A stretch of 64,000 nt of DNA from Methanosarcina vacuolata Z-761 (GCF_000969905.1 NZ_CP009520.1:1798001-1862000), one strand, 5' to 3'. Positions 38,974 to 48,548 are shown, numbered from the stretch's first letter. The notes: generated by a model not told the origin, from the sequence alone. Translations and numbers: made by a program.

Positions 38974-39447
38974 ATGGAAGCTATTAATTTTAAGAAAATA
39001 ATGGTTGCAACCGACGGCTCACCCTGCTCATGGCTGGTTGCTGAAAAAGGAATTGAGCTTGCTCGGTTGAGTGGAGGAAAGGTTTATGCAGTCTATGTAG
39101 TGTCAACAGCCTACCTGGCTCCTATCAATGGGGATACCTTTCCTGCGAGTGTTGACCCTTACTGGGAATCGGTACATGAGGCATGGGAAAAACAGGGGCA
39201 ACAAGCTGTAAATTCTGTAAAAAGCCTGGGAGAGAAGAAAGGAGTCAATGTGGAGCCCGTCCTTCTTGACGGCAATCCTTCAGAAGAGCTTATCCAGTAT
39301 GCCGAAGAGGAAGAAATGGATATTGTTGTTATGGGCACACTTGGAAAGACAGGACTGAACAGGCTGCTTCTTGGCAGTGTCGCAGAAAATCTGGTCCGTC
39401 ACTCAAAGGTTCCGGTTATGGTTGTAAGGGATAAGTGTGATTTATGA
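38974..39447 (+). CDS. Universal stress protein (UspA family)
   Basis: 157 aa, one Usp domain: KIMVATDGSPCSWLVAEKG at the N-terminus, VMGTLGKTGLNRLLLGSVAE (the G-2x-G-9x-G-S ATP-binding motif) and VPVMVVRDK at the C-terminus. It should bind ATP. The short palindrome at 38953-38966, eight bases before the ATG, might be an operator or part of the leader. Confidence 0.9.
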   Translation: MEAINFKKIMVATDGSPCSWLVAEKGIELARLSGGKVYAVYVVSTAYLAPINGDTFPASVDPYWESVHEAWEKQGQQAVNSVKSLGEKKGVNVEPVLLDGNPSEELIQYAEEEEMDIVVMGTLGKTGLNRLLLGSVAENLVRHSKVPVMVVRDKCDL

Positions 39448-39508
39448 AATGAATTTTTAAAACAAAAAAAGAAAGCTAAAACTATTTTAAAATGAAAAAT
39501 TAAAAGGG

Positions 39509-40795
39509 TTAGAGCTGCACGTAATGTGCAACTTCACCCAGGTCTTCCTCGATCCTGAGAAGCTGGTTATATTTAGCAGTCCTTTCTCCACGGGCCGGGG
39601 CTCCTGTCTTGATCATTTCTGCTCCGATAGCTACCGAGATGTCTGCAATTGTTGTGTCTTCGGTTTCGGCAGAGCGGTGGCTTACTATTACTGTATAGCC
39701 GTTTCTGGAAGCCATATTTGCGGCATCAAAAGCTTCGGAAATAGTCCCGATCTGGTTGACCTTTAAGAGAAGTGCATTTGCTGCTCCCATGTCAACGCCT
39801 TTTGAAAGCCTCTCAATGTTTGTGACAAAGAGGTCATCACCAACAATAATTGTGTCCCAGAGCTCATTGGTCAGGGCTTCGAAGTCCTCAAAGGCTTCCT
39901 CATAGAAGGGGTCTTCAATGGAAAGGATAGGATAGGAGTTCACAAGTTCGACGTAGTAGTCCATCAGTTCGGGAGCAGAGAGTTTCTTGCCATCGATTGC
40001 ATAGGCCTCATCTTCGTAAAACTCGGAGGCTGCAGCATCAAGCCCAATTGTAACCTCGGTGTCAGTGTAGCCTGCTTCCTCAATAGCCTGGGCAAGGGCG
40101 TCAAGGGCTTCGGTTGACTCACTCATCTTGGGAGCATATCCTCCTTCATAGCCCACATTAGTAGAAGACCGACCATATTTCTTTTCCAGTAATTTTCCAA
40201 GAACATGATAGATTTCGGCTCCTATCTGGAGAGCTTCATAAAAGGTTTCTGCGCCTTTGGGCTGAATCATGAACTCCTGGATTGCAAGATCATTGCCTGC
40301 ATGCTTGCCCCCGTTAAGGACATTCATTGTGGGCACCGGAAGAGTAAATGCATTTGAGCCTCCCAAATAGCGGTAGAGAGGAACATTGAGGGAATCTGCA
40401 GCAGCTCTTGCAACAGCCATGGATACCCCAAGAATTGCATTCGCCCCAAGGTTTGATTTGTTATCGGTCTCATCGAGCTCGATCATTAACTCATCGATTT
40501 CTCGCTGGTTTCGCACATCAAGCCCCAGCAATTCCTTCTGGATGATGGTGTTCACATTCTTTACTGCAGTGAGAACTCCTTTTCCTCCATATCTATTAGG
40601 GTCTGCATCCCGCAGTTCAAGGGCCTCGTTCGTACCAGTAGAAGCCCCTGAAGGAACACCGGCTCTGCCAAATCCTTTTGGCGTAAACACATCAACTTCA
40701 ACAGTGGGATTTCCCCTTGAATCCAGGATCTCCCGAGCATGTATCTTTTGGATTTTATATTCTCCAGAATCCTGCTGTAGACCGATATACGACAT
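39509..40795 (-). CDS. eno: Enolase (2-phosphoglycerate dehydratase)
   Basis: 428 aa, normal length. Landmarks: [32 protein letters not shown] (active-site loop), [12 protein letters not shown] and [11 protein letters not shown] (metal ligands), [16 protein letters not shown] (catalytic Lys), and [15 protein letters not shown] (substrate loop). It interconverts 2-phosphoglycerate and PEP in gluconeogenesis, upstream of PEP carboxylase elsewhere in the window. It is monocistronic, with a 300-bp minisatellite before it. Confidence 0.97.
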   Translation of the reverse strand: MSYIGLQQDSGEYKIQKIHAREILDSRGNPTVEVDVFTPKGFGRAGVPSGASTGTNEALELRDADPNRYGGKGVLTAVKNVNTIIQKELLGLDVRNQREIDELMIELDETDNKSNLGANAILGVSMAVARAAADSLNVPLYRYLGGSNAFTLPVPTMNVLNGGKHAGNDLAIQEFMIQPKGAETFYEALQIGAEIYHVLGKLLEKKYGRSSTNVGYEGGYAPKMSESTEALDALAQAIEEAGYTDTEVTIGLDAAASEFYEDEAYAIDGKKLSAPELMDYYVELVNSYPILSIEDPFYEEAFEDFEALTNELWDTIIVGDDLFVTNIERLSKGVDMGAANALLLKVNQIGTISEAFDAANMASRNGYTVIVSHRSAETEDTTIADISVAIGAEMIKTGAPARGERTAKYNQLLRIEEDLGEVAHYVQL

Positions 40796-40845
40796 TATTT
40801 CACCCTTTTTAATCTCTGATCTATCTATAGATATATTCTGTTATT

Positions 40846-41155
40846 TGAAGCTTAACCTTAATTCAAAGCTTATCCTTAATTTTGAAGCTTAACTAATTCA
40901 AAGCTTATCCTTAATTCAAAGCTAGTCTTAATTCAAAGCTTAGTCTTAATTCAAAGCTTATCTTTAATTTTGAAGCTTGTCTTAATTTTGAAGCTTAATC
41001 TTAATTCAAAGCTTATCCTTAATTTTTAAGCTTAATCTTAATTCGAAACTTAATCTTAATTCGAAACTTAATCTTAATTCAAAGCTTAATCTTAATTCGA
41101 AGCTTAACCTTAATTTAAAGCTTAATCTTAATTCAAAGCTTAATCTTAACCTAAC
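40846..41155. repeat. Minisatellite, 17-18-bp unit (AAGCTTAATCTTAATTC), about 18 copies
   Basis: The largest array in the window, beginning about 50 bases upstream of the enolase ATG. Units vary between TTCAAAGCTTA and TTTTGAAGCTTG. It should contain or lie next to the enolase promoter. Confidence 0.9.
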
Positions 41156-41648
41156 CGTTAGATGTCCGAATTGTATTTAATTCTTTATCCGGTTAACGGA
41201 AATAATTTTAATTAAGTTTTACGCTATTGTTCCATAGGAAACCCTATTAACAAATGAAGGCTATATGTTGAATTTCCGAATTCAGAAATACTTTTGCCTC
41301 GAGTATCTGCATCCTTAGCTGTGTTAGTTCCGGAATATTATCCTTGGAGCATTTGCAAGAGATTTTCTTATTTTGTAACCCTTAACTCAGGCTTCCTGAG
41401 TATCAAGGAATGTCCATTTTCCTGCAGGCACTAGCTTTAAAGGTTTTGGTCAGGATCACAAAGCCAGTTTTTACAAAACCGTTTTTTTTCCAGAGATTTG
41501 CTAATATTAGTATTTATACTAAAACTTTCCAAAAAAAGGTATTAACACGGTTTGATAGCCAATTAACTCCTTAACAATACTCAATTTATTTAAAAAAACA
41601 ATTTTATCTACATAAAATATATAAACCTGAAAGTATTATTCACATTCG

Positions 41649-42038
41649 ATGACCGACGATTCTCCAGTTAATTTAACCGAAAAAGAGTATTCAATCATTG
41701 ACATGCTCCAGAGCCTGGGACTCCCGAGGACAGAAGCCACCGCAATCGTGTGTCTAAAAGATTGCAGTGAACTCAGGTCTCTTCATATTGAACTTGTATC
41801 AGGGCTTAGACAACCGGAAGTAAGTGTAGCCATGCGCCCCCTACGGGATAGAGGCTGGGTGGAAGAAAGGTCTGAAAAAAAGAATAAAGGAAAAGGCAGA
41901 CCTGTGAAGTACTACCAGTTAACTTTGCCCTTTTCACAAATTGTAACGGTCCTTGAAGAAGAGTTTTTAAAAGATAATAAAGAAAAAATAATTGCACTCA
42001 AAAGGCTTCGGGAACTGGAGAATACATTGCAAAATTGA
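41649..42038 (+). CDS. Winged-helix transcriptional regulator (TrmB/ArsR-like)
   Basis: 129 aa. LTEKEYSIIDMLQSLGLPRT begins the TrmB-like fold; the recognition helix region is LRQPEVSVAMRPLRDRGWVEE, followed by a basic wing (KKNKGKGRPVKYYQL) and a C-terminal helix likely for dimerisation (LKRLRELENTLQN). There is no ligand domain. A TATA-like AATATATAAAC lies about 30 bases upstream of the ATG. The sequence after its stop codon resembles the tail of the repeat at 43410. Confidence 0.75.
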   Translation: MTDDSPVNLTEKEYSIIDMLQSLGLPRTEATAIVCLKDCSELRSLHIELVSGLRQPEVSVAMRPLRDRGWVEERSEKKNKGKGRPVKYYQLTLPFSQIVTVLEEEFLKDNKEKIIALKRLRELENTLQN

Positions 42039-42140
42039 ATTTGAAGAAGACTGCCAGACAATATTGCAGGACTATATTCTTACTTCTTACCTTCCTACTC
42101 AAACTTTTGAGTCTTTATTAACTCTTCTTCTACCAGAACG

Positions 42141-42596
42141 TCATTTCATATCTAAAACTTGCTCAAAAGCTACTGGGGCAAAACCCTGTTCCTGATCTGT
42201 AATTCTTCTGGCAGAAAATCCCTCTAGTTCGAAGACAAAAGCCTCAATTACCATAAAAACTTCGCTTTCTCCTCTCAAGCACCCAAGTTTTACATTGTCT
42301 CCCCTGCCTGCACCTGCATGCAGATGGATCTTAGGCTTTCCTTCCATTAAAAAAATATCTCCAATTCCCAGAATCTCGTGTGCATTGTCAAAGCCGGACC
42401 ATACAGGTTCTGGAGGGATTATACTTTCTTTAGGGCCTGTGACAAGTTTTGCTTCTTTTAATGCGCCTATCAACACAAAAACAGCAGATTCGATGCGCTC
42501 CAGTTCAGCAAGTTTAATCAGTTCCAGAATCAGGTCGTCTCCAGAATCGATCCTTACGGTAAATACTCTACCTATTCTTCCTGTTGCATATTCCAT
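42141..42596 (-). CDS. PPC/DUF296-domain protein
   Basis: 151 aa from the ATG ending at 42596 (MEYATGRIGRVFTVRIDSGD). It contains the domain's metal-site motif HLHAGAGRGD and the preceding HEILGIGDIF. PPC proteins form trimers. In plants the domain is part of AT-hook DNA-binding proteins; in prokaryotes the function is unsettled. It starts ten bases after the ABC ATPase stop codon, so the two are an operon. Confidence 0.8.
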   Translation of the reverse strand: MEYATGRIGRVFTVRIDSGDDLILELIKLAELERIESAVFVLIGALKEAKLVTGPKESIIPPEPVWSGFDNAHEILGIGDIFLMEGKPKIHLHAGAGRGDNVKLGCLRGESEVFMVIEAFVFELEGFSARRITDQEQGFAPVAFEQVLDMK

Positions 42597-42606
42597 CTTT
42601 TTATCC

Positions 42607-43290
42607 TCACTGATCTGTGATTTTTCCGTCCACAAGCCTGATAACCCTATCAGCTTTTGATGCCAGGTTCTCATTATGAGTAACCACAATAAAAGTCTGA
42701 TTATACTCCCTGTTCAGTCGTCTGAGCAGGTCATAGATAAGATCACCCGTTTTTGTATCAAGGTTGCCTGTGGGCTCGTCACCAAGCACGATTGCAGGAG
42801 AACAGCTAAGTGCCCTTGCTACTGCAACTCTCTGGTTCTGCCCTCCTGAAAGTTCACCGGGCTTGTGATCCATCCGGTCTTCAAGTCCTACCTCTTTAAG
42901 GAGGTTTTCAGCAATTTCCTGTGCTTCTTTCCTGCTTTTTCCCGCAATCAAGAGCGGCATTATTACATTTTCCATAGCCGTAAAATCCGGGAGCAGGTGA
43001 TGGTACTGGAAGACAAAACCAAGCATTCTGTTTCGCATCTCAGAACGTTCCTTATCCGACATATTTGTTACGTCTTTACCATCGATTAAGAGCGTCCCAG
43101 AACTTGGGGTGTCCAGCAGGCCTATCATGTGCATAAGTGTGCTTTTTCCCGAACCCGATGGTCCTACAATTGCCACGAATTCTCCTTTCTTAATTTTCAA
43201 GTTTGCATTGTCGAGGGCGCGAAATTCCATTCCGTTTTTATATATTTTTGTCAGGTTTTTAAGCTCGATAATTGGGCGTTCTTCAGTCAT
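42607..43290 (-). CDS. ABC transporter ATPase, MacB/LolD type
   Basis: 227 aa. Walker A GPSGSGKST (about residues 43-51), Q-loop FQYHHLLPDFTAMENV, signature LSGGQNQRVAVARAL (Asn where most have Gln), Walker B IVLGDEPTG, and switch VTHN. MacB/LolD ATPases normally work with an FtsX-like permease, but none is adjacent; the next gene is a PPC-domain protein. It may pair with a permease elsewhere. Confidence 0.9.
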   Translation of the reverse strand: MTEERPIIELKNLTKIYKNGMEFRALDNANLKIKKGEFVAIVGPSGSGKSTLMHMIGLLDTPSSGTLLIDGKDVTNMSDKERSEMRNRMLGFVFQYHHLLPDFTAMENVIMPLLIAGKSRKEAQEIAENLLKEVGLEDRMDHKPGELSGGQNQRVAVARALSCSPAIVLGDEPTGNLDTKTGDLIYDLLRRLNREYNQTFIVVTHNENLASKADRVIRLVDGKITDQ

Positions 43291-43409
43291 GCTTTTCCTG
43301 CATTTTCAAAATTATAATAAAAAGAGGGGCTTTTAACTAAAGAGCTTTTGGGAAGAACACAGAATCCCAAGGAAAAACTCTATTTCGAGGGAACTTTCCT
43401 TTTGTTTGG

Positions 43410-43530
43410 CATGAAAATGTGCCATCTGCAGGCATTTTCATTTCTTTGTGCATGTTATTCAAAGAATATCATGTTCGTTTTGAGAAGAAAATTCTACAAA
43501 GGTTGGAACTCTCTATTGAATTTGAAGAGG
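43410..43530 (+). repeat. Two-hairpin repeat, copy b, with coding-like tail
   Basis: Hairpin 1 ATGAAAATGTGCC / GGCATTTTCAT; hairpin 2 GCATGTTATTC / GAATATCATG. The tail to 43579 reads LELSIEFEEDTQESLFKDKE then a stop, as if from the end of a lost gene; related tails are at 31530 and 42036. Confidence 0.7.
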
Positions 43531-43669
43531 ATACCCAGGAATCATTATTCAAAGACAAAGAAAGATCGGCTTCCTAATTATTCATTTGTTTATAAAAATA
43601 GATAGATACTAAATTTAGAAAAATTTTTTACATCATAGCGGAAAAATAGATTTACTTATTTAGTGAGTA

Positions 43670-43742
43670 TAGCCCGGCACGGATTCGAACCGAGGTTGCA
43701 GGATCCAGAGTCCCGCATGATTGACCACTACACTACCGGGCT
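43670..43742 (-). tRNA. tRNA-Gln (anticodon CTG)
   Basis: Acceptor AGCCCGG pairs with CCGGGCT; anticodon stem CGGGA/TCCTG with loop CTCTGGA; T-loop TTCGAAT; discriminator A. The T-stem (CTCGG/CCGTG) has one U-U mismatch and the D-stem is weak, so it is a slightly irregular cloverleaf. CCA is not encoded. Confidence 0.9.
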
Positions 43743-43852
43743 TCGATGATTTTTCGCTGTGGGACGCATTTCTTTCGCCCTGAAGCGTATCTTCTAAAGG
43801 AAGATTTTATATAAATACCTTTCGGCTGAAGTGCTTGTAAATATTAAAATGA

Positions 43853-44013
43853 AATGTTGAGATGAAATGTTGAGATGAAATGTTGAGATGAAATGTTGAG
43901 ATGAAATGTTGAGATGAAATGTTGAGATGAAATGTTGAGATGAAGTGTTAAAATGAGATGTTAAAATGAGATGTTAAAATGAGATGTTAAAATGAGATGT
44001 TAAAATGAGATTT
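43853..44013. repeat. Minisatellite, 13-bp unit (ATGTTGAGATGAA), about 12 copies
   Basis: The array shifts midway from GTTGAGATGAAAT to GTTAAAATGAGAT units, showing two rounds of expansion. Confidence 0.9.
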
Positions 44014-44046
44014 TTTAAAGTCAAATGAAAAAGAGGAATTATTCCT

Positions 44047-44448
44047 TTAAAGGCTCTCTTCAGACTGGTTGAGAACTGCGGTCCACCACCAGCGAGCCAT
44101 ATCTAAAAGATCCTTTGAGAACTGGCCTGAAAGCCTGTACTCCTTATCTTTTATCGAAATCAACCCGGCTCCAAGCAACTTGTTACGCATCGCATAAAAT
44201 GAGGCACGCCCTATCTGAAGTTCTTCAAGAAGGTTTTTCCATTCATCAGTCCGGATAGCACTTCCAGCAGCCTGACGCTCTTCTACTAGAGTTAGGAACT
44301 TTTGACCTCTTACTGCAGTGGCATCTTCTTGAAAAATGCGTCGCATAAGGGTGTAGTATGGGTCCCTTGAATGGCTTATTCGAGAATTGGAATCCGATCT
44401 TACGACAATAGTAGTTGCTGTTCTGGGTGCGTTTTTAACGAGTGACAT
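44047..44448 (-). CDS. Putative HTH protein, partner of the next gene
   Basis: 133 aa. A basic, probably flexible N-terminus ([20 protein letters not shown]) precedes a winged-helix-like region ([29 protein letters not shown], then [15 protein letters not shown]). It ends [14 protein letters not shown]. The start lies 37 bases after the stop codon of the gene encoded at 44486-44815 in the same direction. Both are likely transcription factors of one operon. Confidence 0.6.
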   Translation of the reverse strand: MSLVKNAPRTATTIVVRSDSNSRISHSRDPYYTLMRRIFQEDATAVRGQKFLTLVEERQAAGSAIRTDEWKNLLEELQIGRASFYAMRNKLLGAGLISIKDKEYRLSGQFSKDLLDMARWWWTAVLNQSEESL

Positions 44449-44485
44449 CGTCCATCAGACATTTTAGGGTGTAATAGTAAATTTA

Positions 44486-44815
44486 TCAAGCCGTGAATTC
44501 AGCAGATTCTTTAGGTGAAGTTACAATCTTCATCAGCAGATCTACATATTCTTCTCTCAAAAGGTAAACCATAGGGGTTTTATAGGATTCTTTATGCGCT
44601 CTTAGAATTCCAAGCTTCGAATGGATATATCCTACCATGGATGCAACCGTATTTCGAGATACATTATACTTACTTGTAAGCATTTCATGCAGCTCGTCAA
44701 TAGTCGCTTTTTTTACCTTGATAAAAATGCACAGGATTGCCCTTCGATATCCACTGGAATCAACTTCTAGAAATTTCTCTAACCTGGATTTAATTTTAGC
44801 TCGGATGGATACCAT
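44486..44815 (-). CDS. Methanogen winged-helix protein (DUF2551-like)
   Basis: 109 aa. SIRAKIKSRLEKFLEVDSSG leads into a winged helix (IDELHEMLTSKYNVSRNTVASMVGYIHSKLG) ending with a hydrophobic strand (TPMVYLLREEY). It resembles the methanogen-specific DUF2551 family, though this is from memory only. It is first gene of the pair. Confidence 0.6.
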   Translation of the reverse strand: MVSIRAKIKSRLEKFLEVDSSGYRRAILCIFIKVKKATIDELHEMLTSKYNVSRNTVASMVGYIHSKLGILRAHKESYKTPMVYLLREEYVDLLMKIVTSPKESAEFTA

Positions 44816-45132
44816 TAATTACCACCTTTACTGATGTAGTAAACTATGTAAGTTATAGATCTATATATAGATTTTTAAATTTATTCGTTGTGAGGGGGAT
44901 GGACACGAAAAAATTGATATCCATAAACAATATTATATTAATTCAAATCCAGTTTTTTGCGTATATAATATTGTTCTTTCTCTGATATATCGGTTTTTGT
45001 GCCCCACCTGCGCTGGACATAATTTGAATATTTTTTGAAACTTTTTTATTGTAAATATCATAGTTTTACACATTATTATTAAATGTTTTATTAAAAATTA
45101 AATAATAAATATCTAAAAAGCATATCCTCTTC

Positions 45133-45249
45133 CATGCGTCTTTGGTTAAGTGAGGAACCATGACAAATTGCAGCAATATCTCAACGTTTGTAATATATTT
45201 CAATGAGTTGTGAGATGGAACAGAGTATCGATTTCATGTAAAGAGGCCA
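45133..45249 (-). pseudogene. Unidentified mobile-gene remnant, copy 3 of 3 (shorter)
   Basis: Matches 29482 and 33923 from CATGCGTCTTTGGTTAAGTG to CGATTTCATGTAAAGAGGCCA, then diverges into IS21-like debris, suggesting a later insertion or deletion joint at about 45250. Confidence 0.55.
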
Positions 45250-45252
45250 CAG

Positions 45253-45700
45253 TTACCTGACCCTGTACACCTGTTTTTGTCGTAGCAAAGTACTGCAGTT
45301 ACTCCTTTTTTGGCTGGACTTTTTTATGAAGTCCTTACCGATGTTTTTCCCTCCATCAAAACTCATTTCTTTGATTTCCCTATAAAAGAGCTTTATAATG
45401 ACTTTCTCTGAGTTTATCAATAATATAGGATATATGAGGGTCAAGCTTGCTCTTTCTTCCGGGACGTTTCTGGGGTTCAGGCAGGGTTTTCAGCCGAAGA
45501 TATTTCCTCACAGTTTTCCTGTCAAAACCCGTTTGTCTGGAGATTTCACTGATGCAAAAGCCTTGTGGATACTTCACCGGCCTTGACAGAAGATATATAC
45601 TCTTGTTAGGAATTGTGGGAAGGCTCTCTGTTTTGTGATGTGCATTGTATCGAGTAACACAAGATAAAGAGCACTTATTTTTATTTACTGTCAAAGTCAA
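45253..45700 (-). pseudogene. IS21-family istA transposase remnant
   Basis: The minus strand to 45380 reads YPQGFCISEISRQTGFDRKT and VRKYLRLKTLPEPQKRPGRK, the N-terminal HTH of IstA, then stops after about 106 residues. The frame below (45253-45444) carries KKSSQKRSNCSTLLRQ-like debris. No DDE core remains. GTGCCGTGACTTGACA at 45722-45737 may be the element's outer end. Confidence 0.7.
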
Positions 45701-45934
45701 GAGGTAACATTGCGAACTATAGTGCCGTGACTTGACAAAATAAAACGAGTGCAGTGAGAGTTTACATGTAATTTACTGCCACAGTCATCACAATGATTAG
45801 GGTATGATATGGAGAATAGGATATGATGTGGAGAACATAGAGTATTATTGATTTCCAACCAAAACCCTTGACAAAGGAATTATTATTTTGCTGTCAACAA
45901 CCGTTTTTACCATTGACTTATCTATTGCGATTTT

Positions 45935-46065
45935 TCCTTTTCCTATACGATTTTTCCTTTTGCCATACGATTTTTCCTTTTCCTATACGATTTTTCCTTT
46001 TGCCATACGATTTTTCCTTTTCCTATACGATTTTTCCTTTTCCCACACGATTTTTCCTTTTCCCA
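45935..46065. repeat. Minisatellite, 20-bp unit (CGATTTTTCCTTTTCCTATA), about 7 copies
   Basis: Pyrimidine-rich units with C/G swaps (TTTTCCTATA, TTTTGCCATA, TTTTCCCACA). ORFs in all plus frames are artefacts. Confidence 0.9.
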
Positions 46066-46180
46066 TAAATAAAAAATTATCTCAATATAATTAAAATTTT
46101 ATTGTTTTGCACGATTTCGAGAGAAAATCTAATGGCCAGAAAATAATAAAAAGTCTCAAGAAAACTGATTATATGGAAAT

Positions 46181-46264
46181 TGGGCATCTGGATATTGGGG
46201 AGTGGGGGGTGTTGGGGGTTATTAAAAAAGTTAAAAGGTCTTATCTGACCTTTCCAGATGCCCA
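46181..46264 (+). repeat. Inverted repeat enclosing a G-rich tract and inner hairpin
   Basis: TGGGCATCTGGA (46181-46192) and TCCAGATGCCCA (46253-46264) are perfect 12-bp inverted repeats. Between them lie GGGGAGTGGGGGGTGTTGGGGG (46197-46218, 22 bases written here only as its G-runs: four, six and five) and an inner hairpin AAAGGTC/GACCTTT (46234-46253). Confidence 0.65.
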
Positions 46265-46850
46265 CATCCTAGTCTACCTCATGATATATATAATTTAAGT
46301 CTACTTGTTTCTCCCGGAAGTACCTCATGACAATTGTAAGTTTTTGTTGTTAGAGTTCTAAGTTAACTACAAAATGGGTTTTCTAAGCCCTGTTTAGTAG
46401 AGCAGAAAAGACCGGAAAGAATATTGTGATTTTGTGGTTGCGAAGTAAATCCTAGAAGGACTCCAGTTTTCTCTGAGCCTGAGAAAAACTCGGAATATAA
46501 AGCCTGTTTTGAGTGAATTTCAAAAACTTTCACATCTGATAACCTGATGACAAGATCTTTAAAACCGGTCCGGTTGAGTAAAAATAATACTACTTTATAA
46601 TAAGTCAGCCCTTCTTGAATGTAGCTCAGTATCTTAACTATAACTAAGCCCTCCTGATCAAAGCGTAGCGTAGTTAAAAGAGCTCTGTCCCTACTGGATG
46701 GAATTCGGAAGGCAAAAAGTGCCTCATCCTCCCCAGACGGAACTCGGGCTGCAGAGCCACAGCTCTGCTGGAAAAACATTTATTATGCCTTGTGATATAA
46801 AATTACTTACGAATAATAGCTAACCTAAACAGAAACGAGCCGCTGATCTA

Positions 46851-47594
46851 TTGACAAAAGACAAACGGATAAGGTTTCCATCAGGCTCATATCAGGCTTT
46901 TTATGAAGGCGTCCTATACAAAATAGACCCTGAGAATGACACCGTGGAAATGACCCAGAAATTGAATCCAAGATATAGCCCTGAGAGCAGTGAAGAAGCT
47001 TTCAATCTGGCAAATAAGCTTGGAGTAGAAGGAATTCAAAAAAGAGCCAGGTTATTCTCAAAACTCCTTCTTATTTCAATACTGTTATTCCTGTTTTTGA
47101 TGTTTTTCCCTGCTCAGCCATCTACAAAATCCGAAAGCTTTCTGTTATCAGCCGGAAGATTCCTAACAATTGTGTCAGAAATCGTTTTCCTTTATATGTT
47201 TGGTTATTACAGGGCAATAACGAACTATTGTATGGATTCATACTGCGAGAAATGCAGGAAGCATTTAGTTTTTGAGGAATTTCAGGTTCCACTCGTAAAA
47301 GAAGAAAGCAAAATCGATGCCTATACAAAAACCCTTACACAATACTGGCACTGCATAAATTGTGGGCGTGAAGACATAAAAGTCGAACCTCAATACATAG
47401 ACCACCATCACGAGAAAAGGCAAGATAATTTAAAAGAAGACACCTGCGAGGAATGCGGGGAAGAGCATGCACTAGAAGAATATAGAAACATTGATGTATT
47501 AAATTACATTTTCAAAAAGAAAATCAGGTATTTTAAATGCAGAAACTGCGGCTATCATGAAATCAGAATAAGTAAAAGGTTCAGAATTATTTAA
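46851..47594 (+). CDS. Membrane protein with cytosolic zinc ribbons (unknown function)
   Basis: 247 aa from a TTG at 46851; no nearer ATG keeps the conserved-looking N-terminus. Residues about 68-125 contain two membrane segments (LLLISILLFLFLMFF; FLTIVSEIVFLYMFGYY). The C-terminal half has four CxxC knuckles (CEKC, CINC, CEEC, CRNC), enough for two zinc ribbons, plus a His-rich stretch (DHHHEK). I do not know the family. A MITE copy begins three bases after the stop codon. Confidence 0.6.
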   Translation: MTKDKRIRFPSGSYQAFYEGVLYKIDPENDTVEMTQKLNPRYSPESSEEAFNLANKLGVEGIQKRARLFSKLLLISILLFLFLMFFPAQPSTKSESFLLSAGRFLTIVSEIVFLYMFGYYRAITNYCMDSYCEKCRKHLVFEEFQVPLVKEESKIDAYTKTLTQYWHCINCGREDIKVEPQYIDHHHEKRQDNLKEDTCEECGEEHALEEYRNIDVLNYIFKKKIRYFKCRNCGYHEIRISKRFRII

Positions 47595-47596
47595 TA

Positions 47597-47700
47597 GAGT
47601 TCTTCGTTGTTTTGTGTGGAGATCCTCATAATATTCTCATAAAAACCAATCCGTTCTTGAATTGAAAATCATCTTATCCATAGGGAATAACGAAGAGCCA
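47597..47700. mobile_element. Foldback MITE, copy C (104 bp)
   Basis: Ends GAGTTCTTCGTTG and AACGAAGAGCCA, the left end one step decayed. It starts right after the stop codon of the zinc-ribbon membrane protein and may supply its mRNA 3' hairpin. The following AAAATTCTACAAGG matches the tail of the two-hairpin repeat. Confidence 0.75.
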
Positions 47701-47876
47701 AAATTCTACAAGGCGTACAGGAAATCTATTCTTCAATCCAGAATTCACCGATGCAGAATCATACAGAAAATATTCTTTAAGAAAAAAATCCAGATTTGAT
47801 TCTTTGATTTCGGCCTACACGCTTTCCAGAACCATGGAGAGAAAGTAATATATACTTCTAACTTATCAGGGGAAGT

Positions 47877-48350
47877 ATGCTGGTTACTTCTTCTCGAAAA
47901 CCTTCTGCAAGAACCAGGGCACTTTGCAAGTTGCTTTCGCGGTTTATGGCTGGCAGATGTATAACGCGCGGAAAAATGGGCATGCAGGAGCTTCTGGAGT
48001 TTGCGGAGGGCGGGCCTCTCATAGTTGTAGGAGAGTACCATGGAAATCCCGGGGAACTCAGCTTTTACGATGAAGTCGGAAAGCTCCTTTTTTCACTCAG
48101 GTTTACGGACTGGTACTCCAAGGAACTTGATTCCTACTGGTTTCCCGATATCGAGCCTAGGCTTACAGGCCAGGGAGAGATTGCGGACGCCTTTGAGGCT
48201 TTTTTCCATTTTCAAAGGGTTGAGAGCGATAAAATCGATCAACTTCTTCCCAGTTCCATCTTAATAGCGATTGGGGAAAAAGATATTGATTTTATAGGCA
48301 GTGGAAAGTCCCTTTTTAAGCTTAATCTCAAAGGTTTTAAAAAGTACTGA
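47877..48350 (+). CDS. Archaeal Brix-domain ribosome biogenesis protein
   Basis: 157 aa, the usual size of single-domain archaeal Brix proteins. The N-terminus [20 protein letters not shown] and the segment [20 protein letters not shown] are diagnostic. By analogy with eukaryotic relatives it likely assists large-subunit rRNA assembly. GGGGAAGT precedes the ATG. The pcc1 gene follows 198 bases later, a linkage seen in other archaea. Confidence 0.85.
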   Translation: MLVTSSRKPSARTRALCKLLSRFMAGRCITRGKMGMQELLEFAEGGPLIVVGEYHGNPGELSFYDEVGKLLFSLRFTDWYSKELDSYWFPDIEPRLTGQGEIADAFEAFFHFQRVESDKIDQLLPSSILIAIGEKDIDFIGSGKSLFKLNLKGFKKY

Positions 48351-48386
48351 CCTCCAAACTTTTTCCAAACCCTTATATTTAAAGCC

Positions 48387-48465
48387 GATTTTTATAAATT
48401 GATTTTTTATGATAAGAATTTTTATGATAAGAACTTTTATGATAAGGATTTTTATGATAAGAATC
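48387..48465 (+). repeat. Minisatellite, 15-bp unit (TTTTTATGATAAGAA), about 5 copies
   Basis: Units sit in frame with the pcc1 frame and would give FYDKN repeats if translated. I place the pcc1 start after them. Confidence 0.8.
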
Positions 48466-48548
48466 TTGAGACAATTCTCATAGGAAATTGGAAACCGATT
48501 TTCCCTTACTTACTTCAAAAAAATTTAAAACTGATTAGAGGTAATCCC

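Noticed and set aside
40846-41155. Regular repeats that might be a CRISPR array
   Set aside because: Units are directly adjacent with no spacers between them, only 17-18 bp long, and no cas gene is in the window. The other tandem arrays fail in the same way.
45868-46094. Two overlapping FPFPIRFFL-type frames
   Set aside because: They are translations of the 20-bp pyrimidine-rich minisatellite, open in more than one frame for that reason.
46363-46779. 138-aa minus-strand frame
   Set aside because: It has no recognisable domain, no convincing ribosome-binding site, and an internal duplicated motif (PSGEDEALFAF and PSSRDRALL) suggesting debris. It is possibly a decayed gene but not supportable.
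48399-48548. Long N-terminal extension of Pcc1 from a TTG
   Set aside because: It would be encoded by a minisatellite (FYDKN repeats) and exceeds the family length. GAGGT before the TTG at 48549 gives a standard-sized protein.
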